Notes: generated by a model from the letters alone, not told the origin. A stretch of 64,000 nucleotides of DNA from Sphingomonas sp. ERG5 (GCF_000803065.1 NZ_JSXI01000059.1:100910-164909), one strand, 5' to 3'; shown: positions 34,362 through 43,486, numbered from the stretch's first letter. Numbers and translations are program-made.

Positions 34362-37022
34362 ATGACCAGGGGAACGTTTGCGAGCGCCATGCTCACCATG
34401 CTGATGTGCACTGTTGCGGCGGTGCCTGCTCATGCACAGGATATGACGGCCGATCAGCCTCGGACCGGCACCACAAACAAGGCCGCAGCCACCGGCGTAA
34501 AAGACGACGCCGACATCATCGTCACCGCCAACCGTCGCGAACAGAATCTGCAGAGTGTATCGGGCGTCGTCCAGGCGCTCGACGCGGAGCAACTCCGCAA
34601 GGACGGCATCACGGAATTGCGCCAGCTACAGGTCGCAGTGCCGGGCCTCAGTATCGCCAATCAGGAAGGCAATATCGAAATCTTCATCCGAGGCGTTGGT
34701 TCGGCCAACAATACCGAACTCGGAGATCCCGGTGCGGCGCCGCATCTCAACGGCACCTACATTCCCCGTCCGCGCGGCTTGGGCGTGATGTTCTATGACC
34801 TTGAACGCGTTGAAGTGAACAAGGGGCCGCAAGGCACGCTGTATGGGCGCAATGCGCTAGCCGGCACGTTGAACATCATCACCGCTAAGCCGCGGCTCGG
34901 CCAGTATAGCGGCTATATGCAAGCCGAATATGGCAACCGGTCGTCCTATGGCGCCGAAGGGGCCGTCAACATCCCGCTGGGCGACACCATCGCGGTGCGC
35001 GCCGCCGGTTATTACGTCAACAAGGATTATGGGTTCAAAAACGTATCGACCGGGGCTCCCGCGAGCAGCCTGAAGCCGGCCGGCCTCGAAGAGAATTATG
35101 CCGGCCGTCTCTCCTTGCTGTGGCAGCCTGACGATCGCCTCTCGGTCTCGGTGATTGGCGATTACGGGAAAGAAACCGGCACCGGCTATCCTGGGGCCAA
35201 CATTTATAGCGCGGTGATCGCGACCGGCCTGACCCCCGACCAACTCCATCTCAAGGATGTCGTCTATCGTGGATTACAGGGCGACATGCGCAACGAGCTC
35301 TGGGGCGTGCAGGGCAAGATCAACTATGATTTTGGTGCCTTTTCCGGCGAGGTGACGGGGAGCTATCGCTCGGTCGATTTCTACCAGGTCAACGCCTCGA
35401 GCGACGGCATTGATTATCCGGGCCGCAATCTGTCCACCGAACAATATGATAATTTCTCCGGAAATTTCTGGCAGACCAAGTCGAAGAGCCAGGTTTACGA
35501 AGCGCGGCTGTTTGCCAACAACGATCAGCGATTCCGCTGGAACGTTGGCGGCTTCTATTTCAAGGAATTGCAGCAGGTCGGCTACCTGGCGCTCGCAGAC
35601 CGGGGGTATTGCTGCTATTCAGGCACCGAATTCACGATGCCCGACGTCAAGGGACAGAGTTACGCTTTCTACGGCGATGGAACGTATGACCTGACTCACC
35701 GGCTGCGTATCATTGCTGGCATCCGCTATACCGATGAAAAGAAGTCGCGCTATGGCATCGGCGGCAACTGGGCGCTGACGCTCGGTGGCGAAGATTATTC
35801 CTGTTGTTTCGGGACCCGGGTGGGCACCGAAGGCTTCCGCCCAAATCTGCTCGACCGTCCCAATTTCAATGTCACTGGTCTCACCACGCCGCAGCAAATG
35901 GCGCAGTTCCTGATTCAGGGCATCAAGACCCCGGGGGTGCGCGATACGCTGATCGGTCAGATCGGAGCGATCGCCAACGGGACCAATCCCAACGGCACCT
36001 GCATCCAGCGGCCCGACCTCAACAACGGCTTCGTGCAATGCCCGGTCAATAATCCGTCGGACAAGAATGGCGGGTTCAGCTTCGTCAATCTGACCATTCC
36101 CGGCCAGCAGGTTGGCAGCTCACAGTTCAACTTCGTCGACTGGCGTCTCGGGGTCGAATATGACTTGAGCGACCGCAACATGTTGTATGCGAAGGCGTCC
36201 ACCGGCCACAAGGCGGGCGGATTCAACGACAGCTTCAACGGATCGACGATTCCTGAAACCTACCGGCCTGAAAAGCTGCTCGTCTATGAAGTTGGTAGCC
36301 GGAACAGCTTCAACCTGTTCGGGCGAAAAACGATCTTCAACCTCACTGGCTTCTACTACGACTATACCGGCGAGGTCTTTCAGGACTTGACCTGCATCAA
36401 CCTCGATAAGACGCAGAATCCGCCGGTGTGTAACGGCTACTCCCTGGTCAACCGCAACATCGGCGCGTCACGTATCTATGGCGCAGAGGCCGAACTGCGG
36501 CTCAAGCTGCCGGCCCATTACGCGCTCGATCTGAATATCGCCTATCTTGATACGAAAATCACCCGCGGGGTTGTGGCCGACGCACGCGGGACGGACAACA
36601 GCGCCGGCGGTAATGCGCCGCTCATCAGCCTTGTCGGCAACCGCTTGCCGCTCGCGTCGAAGATCAATGCCAGCGCGCATCTTTCGCAATGGTTCGATGC
36701 TGGTCCTGGCCGTCTCGACTGGCAGGCGCTGCTGACCTACCGTTCCTCTTACTATCTCACGCAATTCAACGAGGACGATATCGTATTCCTGAACGGCACG
36801 AGGCAGACCGCGTTGGCAGCTGGTTTCCCCGATCGACAAAAGGGATATGTCACACTCAATCTCGGCATTGGCTACACCGTCAGGAATTTCCGACTTGAAG
36901 CGTGGGCGAGCAACTTTTTCGATGAGGAAGTCTCGCAGAAAGCGCTGGTTGGACCAGCGCTCAATATCCGATTCCTCAACGACGCTCGCAGCTATGGCGC
37001 GCGTGTACGCGTGAATTTCTAA
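34362..37022 (+). CDS. TonB-dependent receptor 2, likely oligosaccharide importer
   Basis: An 886-residue outer-membrane receptor with signal peptide ending AAVPAHA, TonB-box-like DIIVTANRREQNLQ, plug motifs VERVEVNKGPQGTLYGRNALAGTLNIITAK-type (34800-34880) and a C-terminal barrel ending ...GARVRVNF. It lies 23 bases after the GH3 gene with GGGAGGAAG as ribosome site and is followed by GH6. By position it probably takes up cello-oligosaccharides or other beta-glucan fragments; the substrate is an inference from neighbours. Confidence 0.92.
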   Translation: MTRGTFASAMLTMLMCTVAAVPAHAQDMTADQPRTGTTNKAAATGVKDDADIIVTANRREQNLQSVSGVVQALDAEQLRKDGITELRQLQVAVPGLSIANQEGNIEIFIRGVGSANNTELGDPGAAPHLNGTYIPRPRGLGVMFYDLERVEVNKGPQGTLYGRNALAGTLNIITAKPRLGQYSGYMQAEYGNRSSYGAEGAVNIPLGDTIAVRAAGYYVNKDYGFKNVSTGAPASSLKPAGLEENYAGRLSLLWQPDDRLSVSVIGDYGKETGTGYPGANIYSAVIATGLTPDQLHLKDVVYRGLQGDMRNELWGVQGKINYDFGAFSGEVTGSYRSVDFYQVNASSDGIDYPGRNLSTEQYDNFSGNFWQTKSKSQVYEARLFANNDQRFRWNVGGFYFKELQQVGYLALADRGYCCYSGTEFTMPDVKGQSYAFYGDGTYDLTHRLRIIAGIRYTDEKKSRYGIGGNWALTLGGEDYSCCFGTRVGTEGFRPNLLDRPNFNVTGLTTPQQMAQFLIQGIKTPGVRDTLIGQIGAIANGTNPNGTCIQRPDLNNGFVQCPVNNPSDKNGGFSFVNLTIPGQQVGSSQFNFVDWRLGVEYDLSDRNMLYAKASTGHKAGGFNDSFNGSTIPETYRPEKLLVYEVGSRNSFNLFGRKTIFNLTGFYYDYTGEVFQDLTCINLDKTQNPPVCNGYSLVNRNIGASRIYGAEAELRLKLPAHYALDLNIAYLDTKITRGVVADARGTDNSAGGNAPLISLVGNRLPLASKINASAHLSQWFDAGPGRLDWQALLTYRSSYYLTQFNEDDIVFLNGTRQTALAAGFPDRQKGYVTLNLGIGYTVRNFRLEAWASNFFDEEVSQKALVGPALNIRFLNDARSYGARVRVNF

Positions 37023-37144
37023 GAGAGGTCGATCGCAGCCCCCGCCTCGAATTAAGGCGACAGGTTGTTGATCAGGCTCGGTATTGAAGACACTTTGGGA
37101 AGCCGGCCATCAGGTTGATGGCCGGCATGTTTTGGGGGGGCAGG

Positions 37145-38377
37145 ATGCAATTGTCAGCTTGGGCCAGCTTGAGGTGCGGGCTTGCGGTTGCCCTTCTTGT
37201 CGTGGGGCTAAGTGCGCCCGCTCTCGCAAGACGTGATCTCGCTCAAGACGGGCAAATCTACGTCAATCCAGACAGCTTTACAGCGCAATCCGCCACCCTT
37301 CTCGAGGATCAGGCGAAGGTCGACGCCCTGAATTTGGCGAAAGTTCCTTCGGCGACCTGGTTCACGGATGGAACGCCGGTCGACGTGGAGCAGAAGGTTC
37401 GCGGCCTGGTGAAGCGGGCCGCCGCAGCCGGGGCGGTTCCCGTGCTGGTTGCCTACAATATCCCATGGCGCGATTGTGCGCTCTATTCGGCAGGGGGCGC
37501 GGCGAGTGGCGATGCCTATCTTGCGTGGATCAAGGGATTCGCTGCCGGCATCGGCGACGACCGGGCGATCATCGTCCTCGAACCGGACAGTCTGGGCGTC
37601 ATTCCCTGGCACAGGACCATGCGCGGCGAACTGGAAAATTGCCGACCGAAGGATGTCGATCTCGCCACGATATCGGAAGCTCGTTTCGCGCAGTTGCGCG
37701 CTGCTGTCGAGATACTGTCGGTGCGTCGCAATGCGAAGATTTATCTGGATGGGACCACCAGCAGCTGGCTCGTCCCGGGTGAAGCAGTCAGCCGCCTTGT
37801 CCGCGCAAACGTCGCCAAAGCGGACGGCTTCTTCCTCAACGTATCGAATTTCGAAAGCGACATGCGCGTCACGAAATATGCTCGCTGGCTAAGCGATTGT
37901 CTGGCGCTGGTCATGAAGGGTGGCTACCTGGCCGAGAACTGCCCCAGCCAATATTCCCCCGCCACTTTCAGTAACGACTCGACGTGGCGGCAGACGGATG
38001 AAGCGTATGATCGGTTGTTCCAGGGACTCGGGTTAAGGCGCGACCCCTGGGGCCAGAAGCATGCGATCATCGATACGAGCCGCAACGGCATTGGCTCCTG
38101 GCAGCCTCCGCGAGGCAAATATGCGGATGCCGAAATATGGTGCAACCCACCGGCGCGCGGGCTGGGCCAACGCCCCACTCTGGACGCCAAAAATCGCTAC
38201 ATCGACGCCTTTTTGTGGATCAAGACGCCCGGTGCGTCGGATGGACTGTGTTTTCGAGGTACATCGGGACCGACCGACCCGGAGCGAGGCGCCAACTTGC
38301 CCGCCGCGGGTCAATGGTTTTCCGCCCAAGCGCGGGAATTGATCCAGTTTGCGAAGCCGGCGTTTCCGTCGGATTGA
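37145..38377 (+). CDS. GH6 cellulase (endoglucanase/cellobiohydrolase)
   Basis: A 410-residue secreted inverting glycosidase acting on beta-1,4-glucan. Signal peptide: ...GLAVALLVVGLSAPALA. The two GH6 signatures are visible: LVAYNIPWRDCALYSAGG with Asp near residue 110, and IIVLEPDSLG with the general-acid-type Asp near residue 148. KADGFFLNVSNFESDMRVTKYA and IDTSRNG complete the barrel, and C-terminal WIKTPGASDGLCF is family-typical. ATG at 37145 follows GGGGGGGCAGG. No carbohydrate-binding module. Last gene of the beta-glucan locus, 122 bases after the receptor. Confidence 0.93.
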   Translation: MQLSAWASLRCGLAVALLVVGLSAPALARRDLAQDGQIYVNPDSFTAQSATLLEDQAKVDALNLAKVPSATWFTDGTPVDVEQKVRGLVKRAAAAGAVPVLVAYNIPWRDCALYSAGGAASGDAYLAWIKGFAAGIGDDRAIIVLEPDSLGVIPWHRTMRGELENCRPKDVDLATISEARFAQLRAAVEILSVRRNAKIYLDGTTSSWLVPGEAVSRLVRANVAKADGFFLNVSNFESDMRVTKYARWLSDCLALVMKGGYLAENCPSQYSPATFSNDSTWRQTDEAYDRLFQGLGLRRDPWGQKHAIIDTSRNGIGSWQPPRGKYADAEIWCNPPARGLGQRPTLDAKNRYIDAFLWIKTPGASDGLCFRGTSGPTDPERGANLPAAGQWFSAQARELIQFAKPAFPSD

Positions 38378-38682
38378 AGGGTTGAGGCACAATATATCTC
38401 ACGAATGTCGAAGTTGTGATGTGCCGAGTTCGTTTGATCGTTCGAATGAAGTCCATGGGAGCGTTTCGACCATGCGCAACGCTGGGATCGTGTGAAGCAG
38501 GCGAATGATATCGACGACCGATCGCGGCTGCGTAGCTTCATGATCAACGCTGGGCTATGCTTCAACTTCTGAGCAGACACTTGTCGCAGCGGATTCGGCC
38601 TTAGGTCGCAAACACGGCGAATTGTCCACGGTAACGGCACTTCGAATAGCCCAGGATTTATAAGAATATCAGGGAGAGAAAG
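38378..38682. other. Intergenic region without a clear gene
   Basis: About 305 bases. The one protein-like stretch is a 37-codon frame between stops at about 38455-38571 (ERFDHAQRWDRVKQANDIDD and onward), with no start codon, perhaps a gene relic. Nothing else is recognisable, and no strong terminator was found after GH6. Confidence 0.35.
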
Positions 38683-39165
38683 ATGAATCGGATCGTCATG
38701 CTCACCATTGCAACTTTGCTCCTGTCCGCGTGCGACGGCGGGGTTCCCAAAGACGCTCAGAAAACCGCCGATGCCCTGACGGGAGACGCCAAGAGCGCGG
38801 CCGCGGACAACCCGATCTGCAAGCTGTTCACGCCTGGCGAGTTGGAAGCTTATTCCGGCGCGCCGCTCAATTCCGGTACCAATGCTGGTACGGGCCTTGC
38901 CTGCCAGTGGACGGTCAAGGTCGGTGAAGGTGACGTGATGGTCACGATCGCACCGGCGCGCTACGCCGAAACCCCGAGCCTGGCAGACGGATTTCGCAAG
39001 GTTCCCGGTATTGGAACCGATGGTTATGTGGTCAAGGAGATGGGCGGTTGGGCTGCGGGTGCGGTCAACGGGAAGGACTATGTGAAAGTCTCCATCTCCG
39101 AGACGAATGCTACTGACGTCAAGGCGATCGCGTTGCTCAAGGAGACCCTTGCGCGGCATCGCTAA
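38683..39165 (+). CDS. Putative lipoprotein, DUF3558-like
   Basis: A 160-residue protein with lipobox LLLSACDGG (Cys at about residue 19). The mature domain has NPICKLFTPGELEAYSGAPL, LACQWTVKVG and VVKEMGGWAAGAVNGKDYVK. This pattern of a conserved Cys pair and a final short helix resembles DUF3558 lipoproteins. Probably anchored in the periplasm; function unknown. GGGAGAGAAAG precedes the ATG. Confidence 0.7.
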   Translation: MNRIVMLTIATLLLSACDGGVPKDAQKTADALTGDAKSAAADNPICKLFTPGELEAYSGAPLNSGTNAGTGLACQWTVKVGEGDVMVTIAPARYAETPSLADGFRKVPGIGTDGYVVKEMGGWAAGAVNGKDYVKVSISETNATDVKAIALLKETLARHR

Positions 39166-39290
39166 GCCTCGTGGTGGGGCGATGGGATCACGGTGAACGC
39201 CATTTCCCCCGGAACGATCAATGGCGCAAACTCCAAGCTGGTCTTCGCGCCGCCGCGGCAGGATTGCCTGCGGGAAATAATCGGCGGACT
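39160..39290 (+). pseudogene. Short-chain dehydrogenase C-terminal relic
   Basis: In the frame of 39181 the plus strand reads DGITVNAISPGTINGANSKL, the motif that follows the catalytic YxxxK in SDR enzymes (VNAISPG), then PRQDCLREIIGG. No upstream Rossmann part or catalytic Tyr exists; the upstream DNA is the lipoprotein gene. It is a leftover of a deleted SDR gene. Confidence 0.5.
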
Positions 39291-39873
39291 ACTGGATCGC
39301 GACGGTCTTCGAGCCGCGACGGGCGTCGCCAACAGTCAGCCAGACAGCTGAAACGAGAAAGTAGAAGGCGCCAAAGGCGGCATAGGGAGCGATGTCGGCG
39401 ATGCTGACGGGCATGGCGTCACCGGCCTTTTTGAGCATATAGATAGCCGCGAGACCGGACTGGGCGCCGCTGAGGATCATCACCCATTGTGCGCCATACG
39501 ACTTCCAACGCCTGACACCCGTGACGAGCTGGAACAGACCAGCCAGCGCGGCCCACACGCCGAATATCTGTAGAACTGCATGCATGCCACGGCCGAGAGC
39601 CAGACCGACGGCGATCGCCGTTACGACACTGACGATGAAGTTCAGCATCTGGCTCTTGTTTTGGCCGAGGCCGCCGCTGCGGCTGGCGTCCAGGTAATTC
39701 GCGATCGCATCCCAAGCAGGATAGGCGACGAGCATGACTGCCGAGAGCAGCGGCACGCTCTTGGCAACCGTGAAGGCCAGGATGACCCACACCGCCGAGA
39801 CCGCAAAGCGGAGGAAATAATAGGTCTTGAGCCAGTTCCGGTTCGATCCGGTGTTGTTGGCGGGCGTTGTCAT
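39289..39873 (-). CDS. DUF308/HdeD-like six-helix membrane protein
   Basis: A 194-residue membrane protein with about six TM helices (YYFLRFAVSAVWVILAF, LLSAVMLVAYPAWDAIANYL, IVSVVTAIAVGLALG, and so on). Asp in the first region and the paired repeat resemble DUF308. AGGA precedes the ATG at 39873 at good spacing. It lies downstream of, and in the same direction as, the sigma-F/NrsF pair, so may belong to that regulon; inference only. Confidence 0.7.
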   Translation of the reverse strand: MTTPANNTGSNRNWLKTYYFLRFAVSAVWVILAFTVAKSVPLLSAVMLVAYPAWDAIANYLDASRSGGLGQNKSQMLNFIVSVVTAIAVGLALGRGMHAVLQIFGVWAALAGLFQLVTGVRRWKSYGAQWVMILSGAQSGLAAIYMLKKAGDAMPVSIADIAPYAAFGAFYFLVSAVWLTVGDARRGSKTVAIQ

Positions 39874-39995
39874 AGCGATTTCCTTTTCGTGATGATGAAG
39901 GCGCGCGTGTCCGATCCTGGAACCCGGGCGGTCCTGGTGATGGGTTGAAGGTCGCCGGTGTCGCAGCCCGTCAGAAGCCGCCGCGAAGAGAAGAG

Positions 39996-40640
39996 CTACA
40001 AGCGGAAGCGCCTGGGCAGAAGCCATCGTGCCGTGGCCGCTACCGCAGCACATCCTGCGGAATACCAGACCACGATGTAGAGCGGGTCGTTGATCGGGCA
40101 GCAGAAAGCGAAGACGAATGCGCCGCTGGCGCCTGCGGCAAAGCCTGCAGCGAGCGCGCTACTTTCCGGATGCGTGGGTGCGGCGCCCCGCATCAGGACG
40201 GCCAGCAGTGCCATCATCGGCATCGACAGGACCACGATCGAGACTGCGCAGAGAACGCCATGAACCGGAGCGAGGCGATCGAGAAGCGTATGGCCGCTTT
40301 CGCTGCTGGGCGCGACAAGCATGCCTCCAATCATCGCCGCAATTGCCAGGGCAAAAGCGACCGTCAAGCCGCGGCGAGGCCAGGCTATTGGCGAAAAGGA
40401 CCGGATCGCGACCGTGCAACCGACACCGGCCAGCATCGCGAGGCTGCCCAACTTCCACAGCATGTAGGGGGACGCGATCATCCGCCCCATGTCCGGCCGC
40501 ATCAACCCCAGTCCGAGGAGCAGGGCGAGTTCGGCCGCACCGAGGGCGAGTAGCAGGGCAGCTTCGCGCCGCACGCGACGGCGGCGGACAGGAACGAGAT
40601 CGGCCGACAGAGCCAGGATCAGGCCGTCATTCAACATCAT
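39996..40640 (-). CDS. nrsF: NrsF-like anti-sigma factor (DUF1109)
   Basis: A 214-residue six-TM protein: LILALSADLVPVRRRRVRRE at the cytoplasmic N-terminus, then helices to RWLLPRRFRL. It matches DUF1109/NrsF, the membrane anti-sigma factor of ECF sigma-F in Caulobacter, which responds to chromate and cadmium. Cysteines at residues 131 and 180-181 fall where the functionally important cysteines of that family are placed. It overlaps the sigma gene by 14 bases, as expected for a sigma/anti-sigma pair. Confidence 0.85.
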   Translation of the reverse strand: MMLNDGLILALSADLVPVRRRRVRREAALLLALGAAELALLLGLGLMRPDMGRMIASPYMLWKLGSLAMLAGVGCTVAIRSFSPIAWPRRGLTVAFALAIAAMIGGMLVAPSSESGHTLLDRLAPVHGVLCAVSIVVLSMPMMALLAVLMRGAAPTHPESSALAAGFAAGASGAFVFAFCCPINDPLYIVVWYSAGCAAVAATARWLLPRRFRL

Positions 40641-41238
40641 GGGTCTTCTCTATGAATGTCGTCAGACGGGCGAGCCCGCGATGGATGTTCATTTTCACGG
40701 CGGATAGGGAATGACCCGTCTCGCGGGACGCGTCCGCGATGCTGTATCCTTGCACCTTGACCAGCATGATGGCTTGCGCCTGCGCCGGTCGAAGCTCTTC
40801 AAGGAGGCTGGCAAGGACCGAGGCACTAATGACCGATGTTTCGTGATCACCGACCGATAGATCGTCCGATAGTTCTTCGGTTACGCGGCGCCCCAGGATG
40901 CGAAGTTGGTCGATCCATTTGCGCTTGGCGATCGCCGCAAGCCAAGGCCGCAAGGGATATTGTGGGTCGTAAGTATGACGCCTCCGATGGATTGCGAGCA
41001 ACGTCTCCTGCACGGCATCATCGACATCACCATGAGGCAGGCGACGTTGGAAATAGCGGTGGAGCCAGTCCGAGATTTCGCCAAGCATTCGACGATAAGC
41101 GCCGCCGTGCCCATTCTGGGTGGCAACCATCAACCCGCCCCATTCGTCCGGCGCTGCGAGTGATGGCCGGTCATCGCCATGCCGCGCCGCGCCCGGTGAG
41201 GGTTTCAAAATGAATCTCGAGATGAGGTTGGAGCGCAT
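40627..41238 (-). CDS. sigF: ECF sigma factor (sigma-F type)
   Basis: A 203-residue sigma-70 ECF factor. Region 2 is YFQRRLPHGDVDDAVQETLLAIHRRRHTYDP and PWLAAIAKRKWIDQLR. Region 4 is LEELRPAQAQAIMLVKVQGYSIADASRETGHSLSAVKMNIHRGL. The downstream NrsF gene supports its being the sigma-F group, controlling a small oxidative or metal-stress regulon. The family is usually about 180 residues; a second ATG at 41130 gives 167 residues, so the start is not certain. Confidence 0.88.
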   Translation of the reverse strand: MRSNLISRFILKPSPGAARHGDDRPSLAAPDEWGGLMVATQNGHGGAYRRMLGEISDWLHRYFQRRLPHGDVDDAVQETLLAIHRRRHTYDPQYPLRPWLAAIAKRKWIDQLRILGRRVTEELSDDLSVGDHETSVISASVLASLLEELRPAQAQAIMLVKVQGYSIADASRETGHSLSAVKMNIHRGLARLTTFIEKTHDVE

Positions 41239-41479
41239 GGTCTCTTATTCGCTGGGAGTGCAGAGCGGGTCACCCTTCAGTGAAATTATTTTCTCGTTGT
41301 CTTGCTCGTGATGCCCGAGCGCGCCGCGTTGGCCAGGGTAGCGGCCAGGTCGGGGTACAGCATATCCTGTCAGGTCGTGCCCGCAGGGCCAGGGCAGGGC
41401 GCCGTCGTTGACTAGGATCACCATCTTTCCATATCCCGAGGTGAGGCGGATGCGACGGTAGGTTTTGCCGGGTTGGCCG

Positions 41480-41839
41480 ATCTCGACGCCCGCCGCCAAC
41501 CGAACGCAACCTGCGATCGTGGTGGGGCGGGCACGGGAGCATCTGGGCCTGTTGGATGATGAAGACTTCGTGTTCCATGCATGCCGCCACACCAGGGCTA
41601 CACGTATGGTCGACGCAGGAATAAACATCTTTGTCATCAAGGAGTGGATGGGCCACAAGTGTATCGAAACCACCCTTCGGTACGCACATGTGCGTCCTCA
41701 GAACCTAGAGGAAGCACTCGTCAAGGTGGGGCGCTACGGGTTGACAGCGGGCCAAAACTCGCAGAAAGCCGCCAATAATCTATCCCCCACACCCTCCCCC
41801 ACCGGAGGGGTAGAGGGCAAATATTGCATGGCTGCGTGA
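41480..41839 (+). pseudogene. Truncated tyrosine recombinase (integrase) C-terminal part
   Basis: About 120 codons encode the catalytic end of a phage/ICE-type integrase: FHACRHTRATRMVDAGINI (H-x-x-R), VIKEWMGHKCIETTLRYAHV (the His/Trp site and the nucleophile Tyr). The N-terminal core- and arm-binding domains are absent. The frame then runs on into a non-conserved tail. It lies 35 bases before tRNA-Leu, a usual integration target, and is a fossil of an earlier element. Confidence 0.75.
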
Positions 41840-41873
41840 TCGACCAGGCCACGCAAAACCGCCATTTTGGCAT

Positions 41874-41958
41874 GCGGGCGTGGTGGAATTGGTAGACGCG
41901 CCGGACTCAAAATCCGGTTCCGAGAGGAGTGTGGGTTCGATTCCCACCGCCCGCACCA
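41874..41958 (+). tRNA. tRNA-Leu (anticodon CAA)
   Basis: The acceptor GCGGGCG pairs with CGCCCGC at 41948-41954, followed by discriminator A and an encoded CCA. The D-loop contains GGTAGA. The anticodon stem CCGGA/TCCGG holds loop CTCAAAA with anticodon CAA. A short variable arm and a GGTTCGATT T-loop are present. Complete 85-base tRNA. It marks the edge of an eroded integration region: integrase relic on the left, truncated hydrolase on the right. Confidence 0.96.
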
Positions 41959-41998
41959 TCTTCAGGCGAACTTAGTCTCCACAACGAGACAACCGACC

Positions 41999-42225
41999 CG
42001 GTAGACAGATATGGCTATCGGCTGTTGGCCGGGCGACACAGGTTGTTTAGTCCGGCAGATGACCGGACGCCGATCGTCACGCCGGCCTCACCGAGCGCGA
42101 CCATCGTCTCACCCCAAATTCGGTATCCATCTCCCAGTCGGAGAGCAGCACGACGGGCTGGCCCTTCCCCAGTCGCGTACCAACAACTGATGTCCTTCGG
42201 CAGCTGTGACAAGGGGCGCGGTCAT
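41999..42225 (-). pseudogene. Alpha/beta hydrolase, N-terminal relic with frameshifts
   Basis: From ATG 42225 the minus strand reads MTAPLVTAAEGHQLLVRDWG. A frameshift is then needed to continue KGQPVVLLSDWEMDTE, and another to reach GETMVALGEAGVTIG. This is the N-terminus of a chloroperoxidase-like alpha/beta hydrolase; the nucleophile elbow and the rest are missing because the sequence ends near tRNA-Leu. Its ATG overlaps the SnoaL stop (ATGA), so it was once operonic with SnoaL. Confidence 0.65.
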
Positions 42226-42584
42226 GTCTCCACCCCGTCGAGAAACCCGACAACGTCCGCAACCCGGCCTTCGGAATCGAGACGCACGATGTCTGTACCC
42301 GCCGCAATCGCGGCTCCGCCCACCGGGGCGAGGGACCACGAAAAACGAACGCGGTCGCCATGACCATCAGGCGCACCGACCAGAGTGAAGCCATGACCAG
42401 CAAACTGCATCCGGGCATTTTGGATCATGGTTGCAATACCGTCATGGCCAGTGCCGGCCATCATCGGATCGACATAGCGCGCGTCCGGTGTCCACTGCTC
42501 AGCCAGCATGTCGCGGCGCTGCTGGTCATCGGTCTCGTTCCACAAGGCAAGATAGCGGTCGGCGATCAATTTTGGGCTGCTCAT
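42222..42584 (-). CDS. SnoaL/NTF2-like protein
   Basis: A 120-residue protein: SSPKLIADRYLALWNETDDQ QRRDMLAEQW, DARYVDPMMAGTGHDGIATM and VGGAAIAAGTDIVRLDSEGRVADVVGF. This is the SnoaL-like fold of small cyclases, isomerases and binding proteins. The start may be 42590 or 42584; AAGGAAAA fits the latter better. Followed by a broken hydrolase gene. Function unknown. Confidence 0.8.
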   Translation of the reverse strand: MSSPKLIADRYLALWNETDDQQRRDMLAEQWTPDARYVDPMMAGTGHDGIATMIQNARMQFAGHGFTLVGAPDGHGDRVRFSWSLAPVGGAAIAAGTDIVRLDSEGRVADVVGFLDGVET

Positions 42585-42616
42585 TGTCATTTTCCTTTCG
42601 AACGAGTTCCTGATAA

Positions 42617-43486
42617 TTACTGCGTAGGTTCGAAGCGATTACTTCCCAGGTAAGGGCTTAAGGGCATCCCGCCAGTTGGGGGCTGGCAGCGCAATTTCCG
42701 TACCTCGGCCACGAATTCATCAAACAAGCCCGTCATGGCTCGCCCGATCGGGGGCGGTGTGGTCGCGAGTGTGCCACCCAGGAACGGCGGATCGGGATGA
42801 TATTCAGCCGTCAGCATGGAGGCTGCCGCATAGGGCTGCCCTCTTAGTTTCGAGACGAGCGACAGTCCGAAATCGAGACCCGCTGACACGCCGGCGCCGG
42901 TGATCACCTTGCCATCCTGGACCACGCGTGCATCGACGGGTGTCGCTCCAAATTGATCAAGCAGCGCGCGCACCGACCAATGGGAAGTCGCCCGCTTTCC
43001 GGCCAGCAGCCCCGCCGCGCCGAGGATCAGTGCCCCGGTGCAAACGCTGGTGACATAATCCGCGCGGCTCGCCCTGTCGCGAAGGAAACCGATCGTGCGT
43101 GAGTCCCGCGCGGCAGCCAGCGTTCCGTCCGTTCCACCGGGCGTAAACAACAATGTCAGATTTTGCGGGCACGCCTCCAAGGTCAGGGTCGGCACGATCG
43201 CCAAGCCCATGTCACTGGCCACAGGCCGAAGATCGGACCCGTTGGTAACAAGGTGCACCTTTGCGCCCATCATCCCGGAAAGGAAGTGATAGGGGCCGAC
43301 AAGGTCGAGCGCCGTGAAGCCGGGATAGATCAACATGGCGATCTGCTCATCGCCGTGCATCTTCACGTCGGGCAAACGGGCGAATGCTTCATGCCAGTCA
43401 TAGGGTTGCGCAGCGGATACTGTGCCAGCGGGCGCCAGGGCTGCTCCCGCGGTAAACATGGCCAGCAGCGTTCGTCTATCGATCAT
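42617..43486 (-). CDS. Exported DJ-1/PfpI family protein (isonitrile-hydratase-like)
   Basis: A 289-residue protein of the DJ-1/PfpI superfamily. The N-terminus MIDRRTLLAMFTAGAALAPA GTVSA looks like a Tat-type signal (twin Arg, Ala-rich). The domain starts EQIAMLIYPGFTALDLVGPY. The nucleophile-elbow Cys is in YVTSVCTGALILGAAG, and KRATSHWSV follows. This is the GlxA/isonitrile hydratase branch. It is divergent from an AraC regulator that carries the same fold, suggesting a regulator-enzyme pair with a shared ligand; inferred. Confidence 0.83.
   Translation of the reverse strand: MIDRRTLLAMFTAGAALAPAGTVSAAQPYDWHEAFARLPDVKMHGDEQIAMLIYPGFTALDLVGPYHFLSGMMGAKVHLVTNGSDLRPVASDMGLAIVPTLTLEACPQNLTLLFTPGGTDGTLAAARDSRTIGFLRDRASRADYVTSVCTGALILGAAGLLAGKRATSHWSVRALLDQFGATPVDARVVQDGKVITGAGVSAGLDFGLSLVSKLRGQPYAAASMLTAEYHPDPPFLGGTLATTPPPIGRAMTGLFDEFVAEVRKLRCQPPTGGMPLSPYLGSNRFEPTQ

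Noticed and set aside
41245..41673. 142-codon minus-strand ORF beside tRNA-Leu
   Set aside because: It overlaps the integrase relic antisense and shows no recognisable domain.
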